DNA of 64,000 nt, taken from contig NZ_FNTQ01000001.1 in NCBI RefSeq assembly GCF_900105755.1, forward strand, positions 5,332,001 to 5,396,000. The letters are read 5' to 3'. The stretch comes from Streptomyces sp. Ag109_O5-10 (GTDB lineage Bacteria; Actinomycetota; Actinomycetes; Streptomycetales; Streptomycetaceae). The translations under genes were made by a program, and so were the position numbers. Below the pieces are notes generated by a model that saw only the letters and a list, made by a program, of their open reading frames with translations, made no database searches and was not told the DNA's origin. This document shows, one piece after another, positions 7,756 through 17,100 of this stretch. Positions within the stretch are counted from its first letter, which is position 1; every line of letters starts with the position of its first letter.

Positions 7756-8205
7756 ATGGCTCGTACGAGCGTTCTTGGCCGTGCCGAGAGGGTCGAACCG
7801 GATCCCTCGCATCAGCGCGCGCTCGCCGCGGCTGCCCGAATGATGCCGGAGCAGGTTCAGGTTTTGGTACGCGCCTCTGATGGCAGTGAGCTGGCGCTGC
7901 CGCGGGAACTGGTCCGTATTCTCCTCGCCTCCGCCGACGAGCTGTCCCGCGGGCATGCGGTCACGGTACTGGCCTCCGAGGTTCAGCTGTCGCCTGCTGA
8001 GACCGCTGAACTTCTGGGCCTGTCCCGACCGTTTGTCACCCGCTTGCTTGACGCGGGCGACATTTCGTCAACGAACCTGCCCGGAAGCAGTCACCGTGTG
8101 GTGCGTCTTGCCGATGTGCTGGCGTTTCAGCAGCGGCGTGAGCGCCGCAGGGAGGGGCGGCGGCAGATCGCCGACGTGTTGGACGACACCGAATCGGCGG
8201 GTTGA
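7756..8205 (+). CDS. HTH (excisionase-type) antitoxin-like protein
   Basis: 149 residues from the ATG at 7756, preceded by TTGGAGGG. The N-terminal half (DPSHQRALAAAARMMPEQVQ) is helical. The C-terminal half contains a MerR/excisionase-type helix-turn-helix (VQLSPAETAELLGLSRPFVT, then RLLDAGDIS and the wing VVRLADVLAFQQRR). Such proteins are commonly encoded just before a PIN-domain protein, and together act as a toxin-antitoxin pair in which the HTH partner represses the operon and neutralises the nuclease. The PIN gene starts 39 bases downstream on the same strand, supporting this reading. Function is inferred from arrangement and domains. Confidence 0.75.
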   Translation: MARTSVLGRAERVEPDPSHQRALAAAARMMPEQVQVLVRASDGSELALPRELVRILLASADELSRGHAVTVLASEVQLSPAETAELLGLSRPFVTRLLDAGDISSTNLPGSSHRVVRLADVLAFQQRRERRREGRRQIADVLDDTESAG

Positions 8206-8244
8206 TTCTGGTCTCACGGCCTGCGGCGAAGCAGAGGGGGGAGC

Positions 8245-8809
8245 GTGGCACCGCGGGTCTTCGTGGACACCAACGTCTTGTTTCCGTTCTCGGTGATGGA
8301 CGTGATGCCGGCCCTCACGGAGGACTCCGTCCACGAGATCGTGTGGTCCGAGCGACTCCTCGCGGAATGGGAGCGGGTCATCGTTCGGGAGGGCAGGCGT
8401 TCAGCGGAGTCGGCTGCCGCGGTCGGCCGTGCGGTTCGAGGTTTCTTCGCCGACTGTGAGATCACGGCGGCCTCCTACGAGCATCTCGTGGAGGAGATGC
8501 CGGGCGATGACCCCGACGGCCGGCACCATGCGGCGGCAGCGGTAGCTTCCGGCGCCTCCGCGCTGGCCACCTGGAATCTTGCCGACTTCCCTGCGGGTGA
8601 CTTGGCTGAGCGCGGAGTACGAGTGATCGACCCGGATTCGTACTTGTGCGGGCTGTATGGCGATCTGCCGGATGAGGTGGCGCACGGTGGTCAGGCTTGC
8701 CGCTGAGAAGCACAACCCGCCTGTCACGACTGCCGATGCCATTGCCCGACTCGCGAAGGCCGGCCTGCCGGGCTTCGCCGATCTCCTGACGCGGCATCTC
8801 GGACACTGA
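8245..8809 (+). pseudogene. PIN-domain toxin, 3' end frameshifted
   Basis: The GTG at 8245 follows GAGGGGGGAG. The first frame (153 residues, stop at 8706) shows a PIN nuclease: RVFVDTNVLFPFSVMDVM with the first metal-binding Asp, a central E/W region (VWSERLLAEWERVI), then DDPDGRHHAAAAVASGASAL and TWNLADFP, the usual later acidic cluster. After LPDEV the frame degenerates (AHGGQACR, stop), whereas the +1 frame continues with VVRLAAEKHNPPVTTADAIA and RLAKAGLPGFADLLTRHLGH, stop at 8809, which looks like the natural C-terminal helices. A one-base indel near 8675-8687 therefore removes about 40 residues. The catalytic core is intact, so activity may persist or be reduced; the natural partner is the HTH protein upstream. 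Confidence 0.7.
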
Positions 8810-8830
8810 ACCCAGGTGCCGCGATGGGGG

Positions 8831-9082
8831 TTAGCGAGCGGATGACGGGCCGCTTGCCTCTCCGATCAGCGGCCCCGTCGACCAGGGGGAGGTGTCCTCG
8901 ACGTCCTCCGTCAAATCGCACCACCGCTCCAGGAGCGCGGCGACGTAAGCCGCAATGCGGTCGGTCGGGGGATGTTCATCCTCCGTGTCGACGTAGCGGT
9001 CATAGAGGGCCGTGAAAGTTCGCCCGGCCGCCCTGTCGTTCGCCGGGCGCGCGCCCTCCCACACAGCCAAGTCGTAGCTCAT
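8831..9082 (-). CDS. Conserved Streptomyces hypothetical protein, apparently C-terminally truncated
   Basis: 83 residues from the ATG at 9082. The start MSYDLAVWEGARPANDRAAG, the RTFTALYDRYVDTEDEHPPT region, RIAAYVAALLERWCDLTED and SPWSTGPLIGEASGP are typical of a widespread actinobacterial hypothetical family that I recall as about 140-150 residues long. Here the sequence ends three residues after GEASGP, where homologues continue with a hydrophobic strand. It probably lost its C-terminus, in keeping with the other broken genes nearby. No function is known to me. Confidence 0.55.
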   Translation of the reverse strand: MSYDLAVWEGARPANDRAAGRTFTALYDRYVDTEDEHPPTDRIAAYVAALLERWCDLTEDVEDTSPWSTGPLIGEASGPSSAR

Positions 9083-9305
9083 GCCCGGACGCTCTCACAC
9101 CGCACTGACAGGCCGGCATTGCTGGTAGAGCACGCGAGGTAGGCACAGTGGACGGTCTCTCAGCCGAGGGCACCATCAGCTTGGGAGGCGACGGCACTTG
9201 TGCCGCGAACCGGCTCCTGACCTCCACCCCACCCGCTGTCGGGGCCCGGCCTTCCCCGTGCTAGGTTGCGCGCCCTGATCGTGAAAGTCATGTGGGGGGC
9301 TTTTC

Positions 9306-11606
9306 ATGAAGCTGGCGCGATTCTCGCCGCCAACCGCCGCGGCGCTGCTCGTGGGACTGACGACTGTCATCGGTCCCGGCGCGGTCGACTCGTACGCGGC
9401 GTCGGACGTACCGCTGCCGATCGCGCACTTCTCGCACATGGTCGTGGACGGGCCGCACGGACACCTGTTCATCAGCGGCGGCGCCGGCACCGACGGCATT
9501 CTGGTCACCGACCTCGACGGCGGGAACCCGACGATGATCAGCGGTGAGCCGGGTGCCACCGGTCTCGCCCTCTCCGACGACGGATCCGCACTGTACGCGG
9601 CTCTCCCGGACCAGGACGCGATCGCGGCGATCAGCACGGAGAAGCTGACCGAGTCGGCTCGTTACGGCACGGGCGCGGGCACCCATCCGGACTCGCTGGC
9701 CGTCGCCGGGGGCACCCTCTGGTTCGGCTACGGCACGGCAGGCGCCGGCGGCATCGGGTCCGTCGACGGAGCCGGTACGGTCACTGTGCGGCAGGATTCG
9801 GGCAATTGGGCAGCAGCGCCCCTGCTGGCGACGACCCCGACCCCCTCCGGCGTACTCGTGGCCGCCGCGCAGACGGGCGACACCTCCGCCTTCGTCACGT
9901 ACCGGGCGGAGGGCAGTGCGCTGACCCGGCAGGCCGCGAAGGCGCTGCCCGTCCCCGACCTGAGCGACTTCGCGGTCACGGCTGACGGGCTGCATCTGGC
10001 GGTCCCGTCAGTTCAGGACCCGACCGTCAATCGGTACCGCACCTCGGATCTGGCGGTTGACGGGCGGTTCGCCATGCCGCTGTACGGCAAGGCTGTCGCT
10101 GTAGCCCCAGACGGGACCATGGCCAGTGGCTATCGCGATTTCGAGACGTTTCCGGAAACCGGGGACGGCGACTACACCGAGCACGACCTCGCCTGGGGGA
10201 TGAACTCTGCCGCACACGACCTCGCCTGGGCACCGGACGAGAGCCGGGTCTACGGCGTGGCCGTAGACGCCTCCGGGGGAACACCGACGCTCCACATCTC
10301 TCGTAACCCGGAAATCGCGCCGGTCACGCTCTACGGAAGCTGGACCACTCCGCTCGCCCCCGGCGAGGCCTACTCGTTCGTGGTGGCGCCCGATTCGACC
10401 CTCAGCCTCGGCGCCGGAGAATCCATAATTCCCGGCACCGTACGCATCACGCGCTACGACGACGCCGATCCGGACGGCGTGCTCGTCCCGGACCCGACAG
10501 CCACCCCGGCAAGGATCCCGGTCAGCTTCTTCGGCTCCTACCGCGTCGACGGCACGGCACCCCTCACCGGTCAACTGAGCTTCCGCGTCGACTACTCCGG
10601 AAGCGGCCACTACGCCCCAGCCGGCCGGACCTTCGACATCCCGGTCGCCAAGTACGCGCCCACCATGACGCTGTCCGCTCCCTCCTCCGCCGATCGTGCC
10701 GCACCGCTGACCGTCACCGGTCACCTCACCTGGCCGCATGGGCATGTGACGACCGGCGCGGTCCACGTCGTCAAGACCGACCTGGCGCACCCCTCCGGCT
10801 ACTCGGTGGGCACCGTGCCTGTCGCCGCCGACGGCAGCTTCGCCTTCCATGACACCCCGCAGGTCGGCGGCGCGATCACGTACGCCTTCACCTACGACGG
10901 TGGGACCTCCTACCTCCCGGTCACGGCGTCGGCGAAGGTGCAGGTGTCCCGAGCCACTCCGACCCTGAGTGTGACCACTGACGCGAAGTCGTACCACTCT
11001 GGCGCGACCGTCAAGGTCACCGCGCATCTGGGGACCACGTACAACTCCCGCTCCGTGACGCTGTACGACCAGCCCGCGGGCACGTCGCGGACACAGCTCA
11101 AGAGTGGCAAGGTCGACGCTCAGGGGAATCTCGTCGCGTACTACAAGATCACCCGAAACACCGTCTTCAGCGCGGCCTTCGCGGGGGACTACCGCTACGC
11201 GCCGCGCACGGTGACCACCAGTGCCACACTCACGCCGACGGTCCGGACGGAGATGCAGTGGCCGCTCTCGACCACTCGCATCGGATCCACCACCTACCAG
11301 GTCTTCTACAAGTCCGAAGTCAACCTGGGCTTCAACCTGCAGGTCACTCCCCATCAGTCCGGCGGCTGTATGTCGGTGTACGTCGAGCACTACTACTCGG
11401 GGGCGTGGCACCAGGCCACCTCGCAGAGTTGCATCGGCTTGTACTCCGACGGCTGGTACGGCTACAGCCGGGCTCTGAAGCTCTTCGCGAGCAACGACCA
11501 CTACCGCATCCGCGGCCACTACACGCCGCCGGCCAAGGGCGCACAGACCGGCAGCGCGTGGAGCCAGTGGACCTACCTCACCGTCCGCCCCGGCCGCCCC
11601 TCATGA
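9306..11606 (+). CDS. Large secreted protein: beta-propeller plus Ig-like repeats
   Basis: 766 residues. The start ATG follows GTGGGGGGC. Residues 1-32 are a Sec signal peptide (basic start, AALLVGLTTVI core, cleavage after SYA). Residues about 35-330 contain repeated blade-like units (HLFISGGAGTDGILVTDLDG, LALSDDGSALYAALPDQDAI, LHLAVPSVQDPTVNRYRTSD, HDLAWAPDESRVYGVAVDAS), typical of a YVTN/WD-like propeller. About 350-650 hold Ig-like modules (AKYAPTMTLSAPSSADRAAP, YAFTYDGGTSYLPVTASAKV, TLSVTTDAKSYHSGATVKVT). The last 110 residues hold two cysteines (SGGCMSVYVEHYY, TSQSCIGLYSD), probably a disulphide. No catalytic motif is seen; extracellular binding or adhesion is inferred. It is one of the few intact genes in the left region. 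Confidence 0.8.
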   Translation: MKLARFSPPTAAALLVGLTTVIGPGAVDSYAASDVPLPIAHFSHMVVDGPHGHLFISGGAGTDGILVTDLDGGNPTMISGEPGATGLALSDDGSALYAALPDQDAIAAISTEKLTESARYGTGAGTHPDSLAVAGGTLWFGYGTAGAGGIGSVDGAGTVTVRQDSGNWAAAPLLATTPTPSGVLVAAAQTGDTSAFVTYRAEGSALTRQAAKALPVPDLSDFAVTADGLHLAVPSVQDPTVNRYRTSDLAVDGRFAMPLYGKAVAVAPDGTMASGYRDFETFPETGDGDYTEHDLAWGMNSAAHDLAWAPDESRVYGVAVDASGGTPTLHISRNPEIAPVTLYGSWTTPLAPGEAYSFVVAPDSTLSLGAGESIIPGTVRITRYDDADPDGVLVPDPTATPARIPVSFFGSYRVDGTAPLTGQLSFRVDYSGSGHYAPAGRTFDIPVAKYAPTMTLSAPSSADRAAPLTVTGHLTWPHGHVTTGAVHVVKTDLAHPSGYSVGTVPVAADGSFAFHDTPQVGGAITYAFTYDGGTSYLPVTASAKVQVSRATPTLSVTTDAKSYHSGATVKVTAHLGTTYNSRSVTLYDQPAGTSRTQLKSGKVDAQGNLVAYYKITRNTVFSAAFAGDYRYAPRTVTTSATLTPTVRTEMQWPLSTTRIGSTTYQVFYKSEVNLGFNLQVTPHQSGGCMSVYVEHYYSGAWHQATSQSCIGLYSDGWYGYSRALKLFASNDHYRIRGHYTPPAKGAQTGSAWSQWTYLTVRPGRPS

Positions 11607-11639
11607 GGTCGGGCGGTGCGGTGATGTTTGGTGACCGGC

Positions 11640-11790
11640 TCCGGTCCGTGGCACGCGGCGGCCACGTATCGCGTACCTCCTCGACGTGAGATATGGAAGC
11701 GGGCACTCGCCAAGGCTGGGGTGATCCCAGAGAGGAAGCCGGTCGAGTCGTACGCCAAGTCCCGTGAGAACGGCATGCACGCCCCAAGAC
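11640..11790 (+). pseudogene. Tyrosine integrase fragment (central-to-catalytic part)
   Basis: Within a plus-strand frame, RREIWKRALAKAGVIPERKP followed by SYAKSRENGMHA matches the stretch just before the catalytic H-x-x-R box of actinobacterial phage-type integrases (W-K-x-A-L-x-x-A-G-V-I-P ... x-G-M-H-A-L-R-H). The next residues (PRHGPRPPKS) no longer fit, so the sequence is broken exactly at the catalytic box. It is a relic of an earlier integrated element, separate from the two 3' fragments further right. Confidence 0.55.
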
Positions 11791-11811
11791 ACGGCCCACG
11801 CCCACCGAAAA

Positions 11812-11846
11812 GCCCCCTACCAGCGACGAACCCGCAGGTAGGGGGG
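11812..11846 (-). terminator. Hairpin terminator for the membrane-protein gene
   Basis: CCCCCTACC pairs with GGTAGGGGG around a short loop. Read on the minus strand the stem is followed by a run of T (complement of AAAA at 11809-11812), as expected for a terminator behind the gene ending at 11895. Confidence 0.6.
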
Positions 11847-11894
11847 GCGGATCGTGCAGGCCTACTTCTTCTTGCCCTGGGTCTTGTCAGGGAT

Positions 11895-12548
11895 CTAGAG
11901 ATGCCGGGACTTTGCAGGTCGGGACGCTGGTCCGTCGGCGGTAACTGACGCGCCGTTCCCGAGGAGGAACTGGAGCAGGGCAGCGTCGTGGGGGCGCAGC
12001 CAGTAGGAGTCGGTGCCGAGATCCACAGCTGCGGTGTACCCCATTCGGGCCTGGGCGGCATTCTGCTGCGGGCGCTCCTGGCGTGCGACCACCGGGCCCT
12101 GAAGGCTGATCGGCTGGTCAGTAGCGCCCTTTCCGCGGTTGCGCCAGGCCAGCTGGACCTCGCCGTTCGAGGACTGATGAAGAAGCAGGTGGCCTGGGGT
12201 CTGACTGCCGTCGCGCAGGCCGTACGAGAGCATGCTGAGACGCACTCCTCGCCGAAACCTCGCGGCGTCGGCCTCGACAGTGCGGGAGGCTCCCCGCCCA
12301 AGGCGTGCGGTCAGCTTTGCGGCCCAGCCGCGGTACAGGGCAGAGGTCGCCTGCGCCCCCCGCGGAGCCGGGAAGAAGGAAGCCGGAAGCAGCGACCGGA
12401 TCAACGGATCAAGAACAAAGAAGAAGACCACCAAGCCCAGCAGACCGAGTGGGATCCCGCCCAACGCCTGGCCGGTGAAAAGCAGGCCGAGGGCGATAGC
12501 GATCGAGACCAAAAGGTGTATCAGAAGACGGACGTTCACGGTTCCCAC
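11895..12548 (-). CDS. Membrane-anchored hypothetical protein
   Basis: 217 residues from the GTG at 12548, preceded by AGGAAG seven bases upstream. The N-terminus has two adjacent membrane helices (RLLIHLLVSIAIALGLLF and GGIPLGLLGLVVFFFVLDPL) and then a soluble cytoplasmic part: an Arg-rich helix (YRGWAAKLTARLGRGASRTV) and a beta-rich region (SYGLRDGSQTPGHLLLHQSS, VQLAWRNRGKGATDQPISLQ, YTAAVDLGTDSYWLRPHDAA). The C-terminal region looks like an Ig- or PH-like sandwich, but I do not recognise a family. It lies between integrase relics and may be cargo of a lost element. A hairpin at 11812-11846 probably terminates it. Confidence 0.6.
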   Translation of the reverse strand: MGTVNVRLLIHLLVSIAIALGLLFTGQALGGIPLGLLGLVVFFFVLDPLIRSLLPASFFPAPRGAQATSALYRGWAAKLTARLGRGASRTVEADAARFRRGVRLSMLSYGLRDGSQTPGHLLLHQSSNGEVQLAWRNRGKGATDQPISLQGPVVARQERPQQNAAQARMGYTAAVDLGTDSYWLRPHDAALLQFLLGNGASVTADGPASRPAKSRHL

Positions 12549-12625
12549 CAGTGCGCTTCCTGTTCAGGCAGATGAACCGGCAGGCTACCTGGCGACAGGA
12601 TGTGTTGACCATGGAAAAGTAGTGG

Positions 12626-12856
12626 TTCTCAGGCCGGCCCGGCCTCCGTGTGATCCGGCTGCACGACGCCCGGCACGGGACAGCCACGCTTCTCACGGCG
12701 GCCGGGGTCGCGCCCCGCGTCGAGATGGAGATCCTGGGGCACTCGCAGATCAGCATCACGATGGACGTGTACACACACGTCGTGCAGGACACACAGCGTG
12801 AGGCCATGAGCCACACGGACCGACTGCTCAGGAAACGGCGGCCTGGTGGCCGCTGA
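12626..12856 (+). pseudogene. Tyrosine integrase 3' remnant, copy 1
   Basis: The last ~70 codons of an integrase, with the catalytic motifs: RLHDARHGTATLLTAAGVAP (H-x-x-R box), LGHSQISITMDVYTHVVQDT (H-G-H box and nucleophile Tyr in D-V-Y-T-H) and a tail ending RKRRPGGR, stop. The N-terminal 300 residues are missing. It is followed 34 bases later by a hairpin terminator. A second, about 85% identical copy lies at 13555-13779 and begins at the same point of the gene, so both were cut at an equivalent position. Non-functional alone. Confidence 0.8.
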
Positions 12857-12890
12857 CCGCTTGCGTTGATGGCAGAACGAGATACGCAAA

Positions 12891-12918
12891 GGCCCCGGGC
12901 CATGACTGGTCTGGGGCC
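12891..12918. terminator. Integrase-associated hairpin, copy 1
   Basis: GGCCCCGGGCCA pairs with TGGTCTGGGGCC, with two G-T pairs. It has the same position relative to the integrase remnant as the perfect hairpin at 13811-13842, and is evidently its diverged sister. Confidence 0.6.
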
Positions 12919-12962
12919 CTCGTGTTGGTGCCTCAGAGAGGGCTCCACAAAAATGTTGTGGG

Positions 12963-13388
12963 TCAGGGCGCCTTCAGCCTCGCCCGTTCATGCAGCGCTG
13001 TATAGCGTCGCAGTGCTTCATCGGCGAGTTCTCTATCCAAGCGCCCCGCCAAGATCCGTTCCCGGGTTGCAGTCGCGGGGAGGTTGCGTGCCTTGATGTG
13101 CTTGACCTTGCGTTCGGCATCTGCGAGCGGGGCATCAACCAGGGCGAGAGCGGGTCGGCGGCCGGATGCCTCGTCGATCTTCCGTTCAAGTCGAGCTGTT
13201 GCGGTGTGGAGTTGCTCGAACCTTCGGCACCGCTCGCACACGAGGCCGCCGGATCTTTGGAGTCGAAAGAGGAACTCGTGGCAGGCGCTGCATGGGGATG
13301 AGAGCGCGAAGAGTGCCAGGGGGACTCTGTTGCCGGAGTCTGCAACCTGGCCGCCCGTTTGGCGAACATGGCGGACCTTGTTGTGCAT
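12963..13388 (-). CDS. Small zinc-finger-like hypothetical protein
   Basis: 141 residues from the ATG at 13388. The middle holds two Cys pairs, CSACHEFLFRLQRSGGLVCE with ERC immediately after, i.e. C-x2-C ... C-x2-C, a zinc-ribbon pattern. The rest is helical and charged: RRFEQLHTATARLERKIDEA, DAERKVKHIKARNLPATATR and RILAGRLDRELADEALRRYT. Such short zinc-ribbon/coiled-coil proteins occur in actinobacterial phages and integrative elements. It lies between the two integrase remnants, so it is most simply cargo of the element that produced copy 1 or 2. The frame stays open upstream into the integrase copy, but that part is antisense sequence. Function unknown. Confidence 0.5.
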   Translation of the reverse strand: MHNKVRHVRQTGGQVADSGNRVPLALFALSSPCSACHEFLFRLQRSGGLVCERCRRFEQLHTATARLERKIDEASGRRPALALVDAPLADAERKVKHIKARNLPATATRERILAGRLDRELADEALRRYTALHERARLKAP

Positions 13389-13554
13389 TGGCACGGACTC
13401 CGTTCTACCAGGGCGTTCGGTTGGGGTTCTCTGTGGCTTTCGGAGTATCTTCCCAGCGCAGGTCAGCCGCCGTGATGAGTCTGCGGGTAGATGTGCCCGC
13501 CGTCGAGCCTTCAGCTCGGCTTCTTCTTGCCGGTCAACAGCGCCAGGCAGCTGT

Positions 13555-13779
13555 GCCATCTCCGCCGGCCTTCGCGTGATCCGGCTGCACGACGCTCGGC
13601 ACAGCATGGCGAACCTGCTCACAGCGGCCGGAGTCGCGCCCCGCGTGGTGATGGAGATCCTCGGGCACTCGCAGATCAGCATCACCATGGACGTGTTCAC
13701 GCACGAGGTGCAGGACACCCAGCGCGAGGCCATGAGTCACACGGACCGGCTGCTCAGGAAGCGCCCCCGTCGTCAGTGA
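13555..13779 (+). pseudogene. Tyrosine integrase 3' remnant, copy 2
   Basis: Paralogue of the 12626-12856 remnant: RLHDARHSMANLLTAAGVAP, LGHSQISITMDVFTHEVQDT and a tail ending RKRPRRQ, stop. Here the nucleophile position is D-V-F-T-H, so the catalytic Tyr appears to be replaced by Phe; even an intact protein with this end would be inactive. A perfect terminator and then the 43-bp tRNA-Arg repeat follow within 70 bases, which is the normal order int-terminator-att of an integrated element. Confidence 0.8.
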
Positions 13780-13810
13780 CCGTGCTCGTTGATGTCAAAA
13801 GCAGATGTCA

Positions 13811-13842
13811 AAGGCCCCGGACCATGATCGGTCCGGGGCCTT
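13811..13842 (+). terminator. Perfect hairpin with T-run behind integrase remnant
   Basis: AAGGCCCCGGACC pairs with GGTCCGGGGCCTT and runs into TTTT; an intrinsic terminator placed between the integrase 3' end and the attachment repeat. Confidence 0.8.
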
Positions 13843-13849
13843 TTGCCTG

Positions 13850-13892
13850 GTGCCCCCGGCAGGATTCGAACCTGCGACACCCGCTTTAGGAG
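13850..13892 (-). repeat. attL: Attachment site, left end of island (43-bp tRNA-Arg repeat)
   Basis: Forty-three bases identical to 33511-33553, the 3' part of tRNA-Arg(CCT) from the 3' end to the anticodon (GTGCCCCCGGCAGGATTCGA ... CGCTTTAGGAG). To the right the sequence diverges at once, so no 5' half of a tRNA is present. A direct repeat of a tRNA 3' end at the far side of an integrase-bearing segment is the classic footprint of tyrosine-recombinase integration. It defines the left border of the 19.7-kb island. Confidence 0.85.
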
Positions 13893-14124
13893 TTTTCCCT
13901 GGGCGGGGCTGTGGCCTGCGGAAACGTTGACTGTGGTGCGTCTGGCCTGGGAAAACTCCCCTCCGTAGTTCTCACGTGTTCGCGGGGTTTCCCGGCCTCA
14001 TGTGTGCTGAATCCGTTCTGGCTTGCCCCTTGCTCCTTCGGGCGGTCAGCGACCAGGGAGGTCGTTGGCAAGAGAATGAAGGAGGGGGTATCGCGAGCCA
14101 CGAAGCAGTTGCTCTCCGCGCAGA

Positions 14125-17100
14125 TCATGCCCGACCACGGTGCCGTCGGGCATGAGGGCCGGGTCGCACAGGTGAGTGCCGGCCGGGTGCCGCGTCACCC
14201 GGGGAGTCGTTCGGGGGCGTTAGAGGCTCGACAGGTCCAGGAGGTTGACCATCGACTGTTTCCAGGCCGGGCAGAAACGCGTGGTCCGGATCGGTGCGAG
14301 CGCTCTTGGCGCGCTCGGGTACTGGGAGGATGCGGCGCCGATTCAGTTCAGCCACATCGATCAGAGGGGCGGTCACTACGCGGTCGAGTAACTCTGCCTG
14401 CCGCGGCTCCAGGCCAGTCAGGTGACTGAGGACGGCGAGGATCTCCACGAGTTCCCGACTCCACTCGTGCTCCCAGTGCTCTGGGCGCTCGCGGTCGAGT
14501 TCGCTGGTCACCTTGCCGGCACTGCGGGTGCTGCGGTATGCGAGCCAGCTGTCGAGTACGTTACGCCCGCCGGTGGTGTAGTTGCGCATGCGCGGCGTGA
14601 CGCCAGTGAAGACGCCCCCCTCGATGATCAGGTGCTCGTTTTCGGAGTCGTAAGTGATCGTGGAGGGGAGTCCGTCAGGCGCGACTTGTCGGGCGTATGT
14701 GATCTCGGGATGCAGCTCTCTCCACCAGTTCGATGTGCCTGCAGGGCGTCCATCACCTGGACTGATGCTTCGTGTGCCGAAGGTGGACGCCCACAGAATG
14801 TGGTGTCCCAGGCTGACGGCCTCATGCCAGAGGTCACTAGCGGCGGTCAAGGGGATGCGTACGCCGAGTGAGTTGAGGTCGTCTGCATAGCGCTCGGTGA
14901 AGGTGGGATGGGCCGTGACGGCGCCGACGTAGGCCAGCAGGTCTTCCGGGATGACCTCTTGGAGACCGTAGGAGTTGGCGAGGTGATGTAACAGCCCGGG
15001 GGCGATGTTGGGGGAGCGGTCAGCATGCAGGAACGGCAACACGCGACCACCGTTGCCGTTGAAGTAGTGCATGTCCGGGATGAGCGCGGTAAAGAGCAGG
15101 GCTGGGCCGGTCTGCAGGCGTTGTGAGTGCTGTTCCACGATGAAGACCTGGCCGTCTATGGCGGCTTGCCACAGCTCCGGGCGGGAAAAGTCGATGACGC
15201 GCCCGTCGGGTATGAGCCATTGGCGGTCCCAGGCTCTGCGGGCGACGCGTATCGGAACAGGACAGGGGCTGTGCTCGTCGCGGAGAAGCGTCGGCGGGTG
15301 GGGATGACCGGGTATCTGGACGGCTTCCTTGTCCAAGGTGCGGTCGCGGGTCTCTTTGAACAGTGCCTTTTGCGTTGAGAGGTCACGTTCCTGGACGAGG
15401 CGGTCCCATCGTCGGCGCAAGGTGGTTTTGGATGGACTGAAGACCCAGTTCCGGTTGGGTTTTATGCCTGGTTTACGCCAGGGCATGAGGTCGGTGAGAG
15501 CGGGGAAGGTGTCCCAGCCGCTCTGGGAGGCGGGTGTGAAGGGGGCGTGCTTGGCAGGCCGGGAAGTGCGCCAGCCGGGGCCGTTGATGTGCAGGTCGTG
15601 TAGTTGCTCTTCTTTGTCCCGGCGAGTGCCGTGGACGGCCGTGTAGTGGACGGGGGCCAGTTGGTCTCGCCGCTCGCCTTGCTTGCGGACAAAAATGGCG
15701 ATGGCTAATTCCTGCTGGACGCCCGGGAAGAAACGGCTGTTGAGCGGCGGTCTCTTCGTTTCAGGAGTGAGGTCGATGATCCAGCCCTCGGTGCAAGTGC
15801 GGCGCAGGTACGAGCGCATGCCCTGAAAGCCGGCGCTGCGGATGAACCCGCCGGTACTAACGAAGCAGACAACGCCGTGACGGTGGTCGTCGTACTGGTC
15901 GAACACCTTGTGCGTGGCCCAGCGCCAGAAGTAGGTGCAGAGGCTTTTCAGTTTGTTCTCGTACACCCCTGCCGCACCGTGTAGCCGGAAGGCGTCCAGC
16001 GGTGGGGCGCCTCGGTCTGGTGAGCCATTCTCGATCCATCCACCCTGGCCTTCCGCCTGTTCGCGATGGGGAGGATTGCCGATGACGACAGTGATGCGGC
16101 TTTCGCGCTGGATGAAGCTTGCGGCTTCAGCGTCGTCGCGCAAGGGGCCCCACAGGGCGCCGTAGCGGGTGAAGAGTTCACTCGGCCGCCAGGGGTCGGC
16201 AAGGGTGTCGGCTAGATGTAGGCGCATGTCGCGCAGCCGAACCCGGGCGTTGAGAGAACGCAGCATCTGCCCGACGCGCATCTGTGCAACGGCGAAAGCG
16301 CCCATCTGCTTTTCGAAGCCGATCAGTCGGCCTGCGAGTTCTTGGACGGATTCGGCGCGGAAGCCATCATTGCCGCCCTCGGACTGCTTGCGGGCGACGA
16401 GGTCGATGATGCCGGTGAGGAAGGTGCCGGTGCCCATGGCCGGGTCGATGATGGACACGCCAGGATCGGCGAAACCGCCTGGGCAACCCAGCGTGGTGAT
16501 CAGCACTTCGTCGACAAGGCGGATCATCTCCTCCATCAGCGGCGCTGGGGTGTAGTAGGTGCCGGAGTCCTTGCGGAGGTCGGGGTCGTACTCCTGCAGG
16601 AAGTGTTCGTAAAGGTGGATGTGGAAGCCGGGTTCGCTGGCCAGGGCGCTCCGCCAGTCGATGGCGTCGATGACGCGAACCAGCATGTCGAGGCTGTCGC
16701 GAAATTCTCCCTCGACCTGGTCGGTGAGGATCTGCAGAGCGCGCCCCATGACGGAATGCTCCGCTCCCAGCCGGCGGCCGACCTCATGCAGGCTCATCTT
16801 GGCCAGTGAGCTGTCACGGCCATCGGCGGCATCCGAGCTGGCGAGTAGGAGCGCGAAGGTGACGGATTGGGCATAGCGGTCGGCGAAGGCCGCGCGTTTG
16901 TCCCGGTCATCAGTGGTGGGAAAGAGATCGACTTCGAGAGTGGAGGCCAGGTCAGTGAAGGGACGCCGGTGGTGCGGGAGCCTGGCCTCGGCGTCGAGCC
17001 GGTCGTGGACAGCATCGCGCAGGAGTGTGCACAGCGGGGCTACTTGAGCGACAACTTCCCGCATCGATGTCAGTGGATGCGGCTGCCAACTGAAGAACGC

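Noticed and set aside
13389..13733. N-terminal extension of the zinc-finger protein
   Set aside because: The extra 115 codons are antisense to integrase remnant 2.
13850..13892. Third tRNA gene on the minus strand
   Set aside because: Sequence departs from the tRNA directly after the anticodon loop; it is an attachment repeat.
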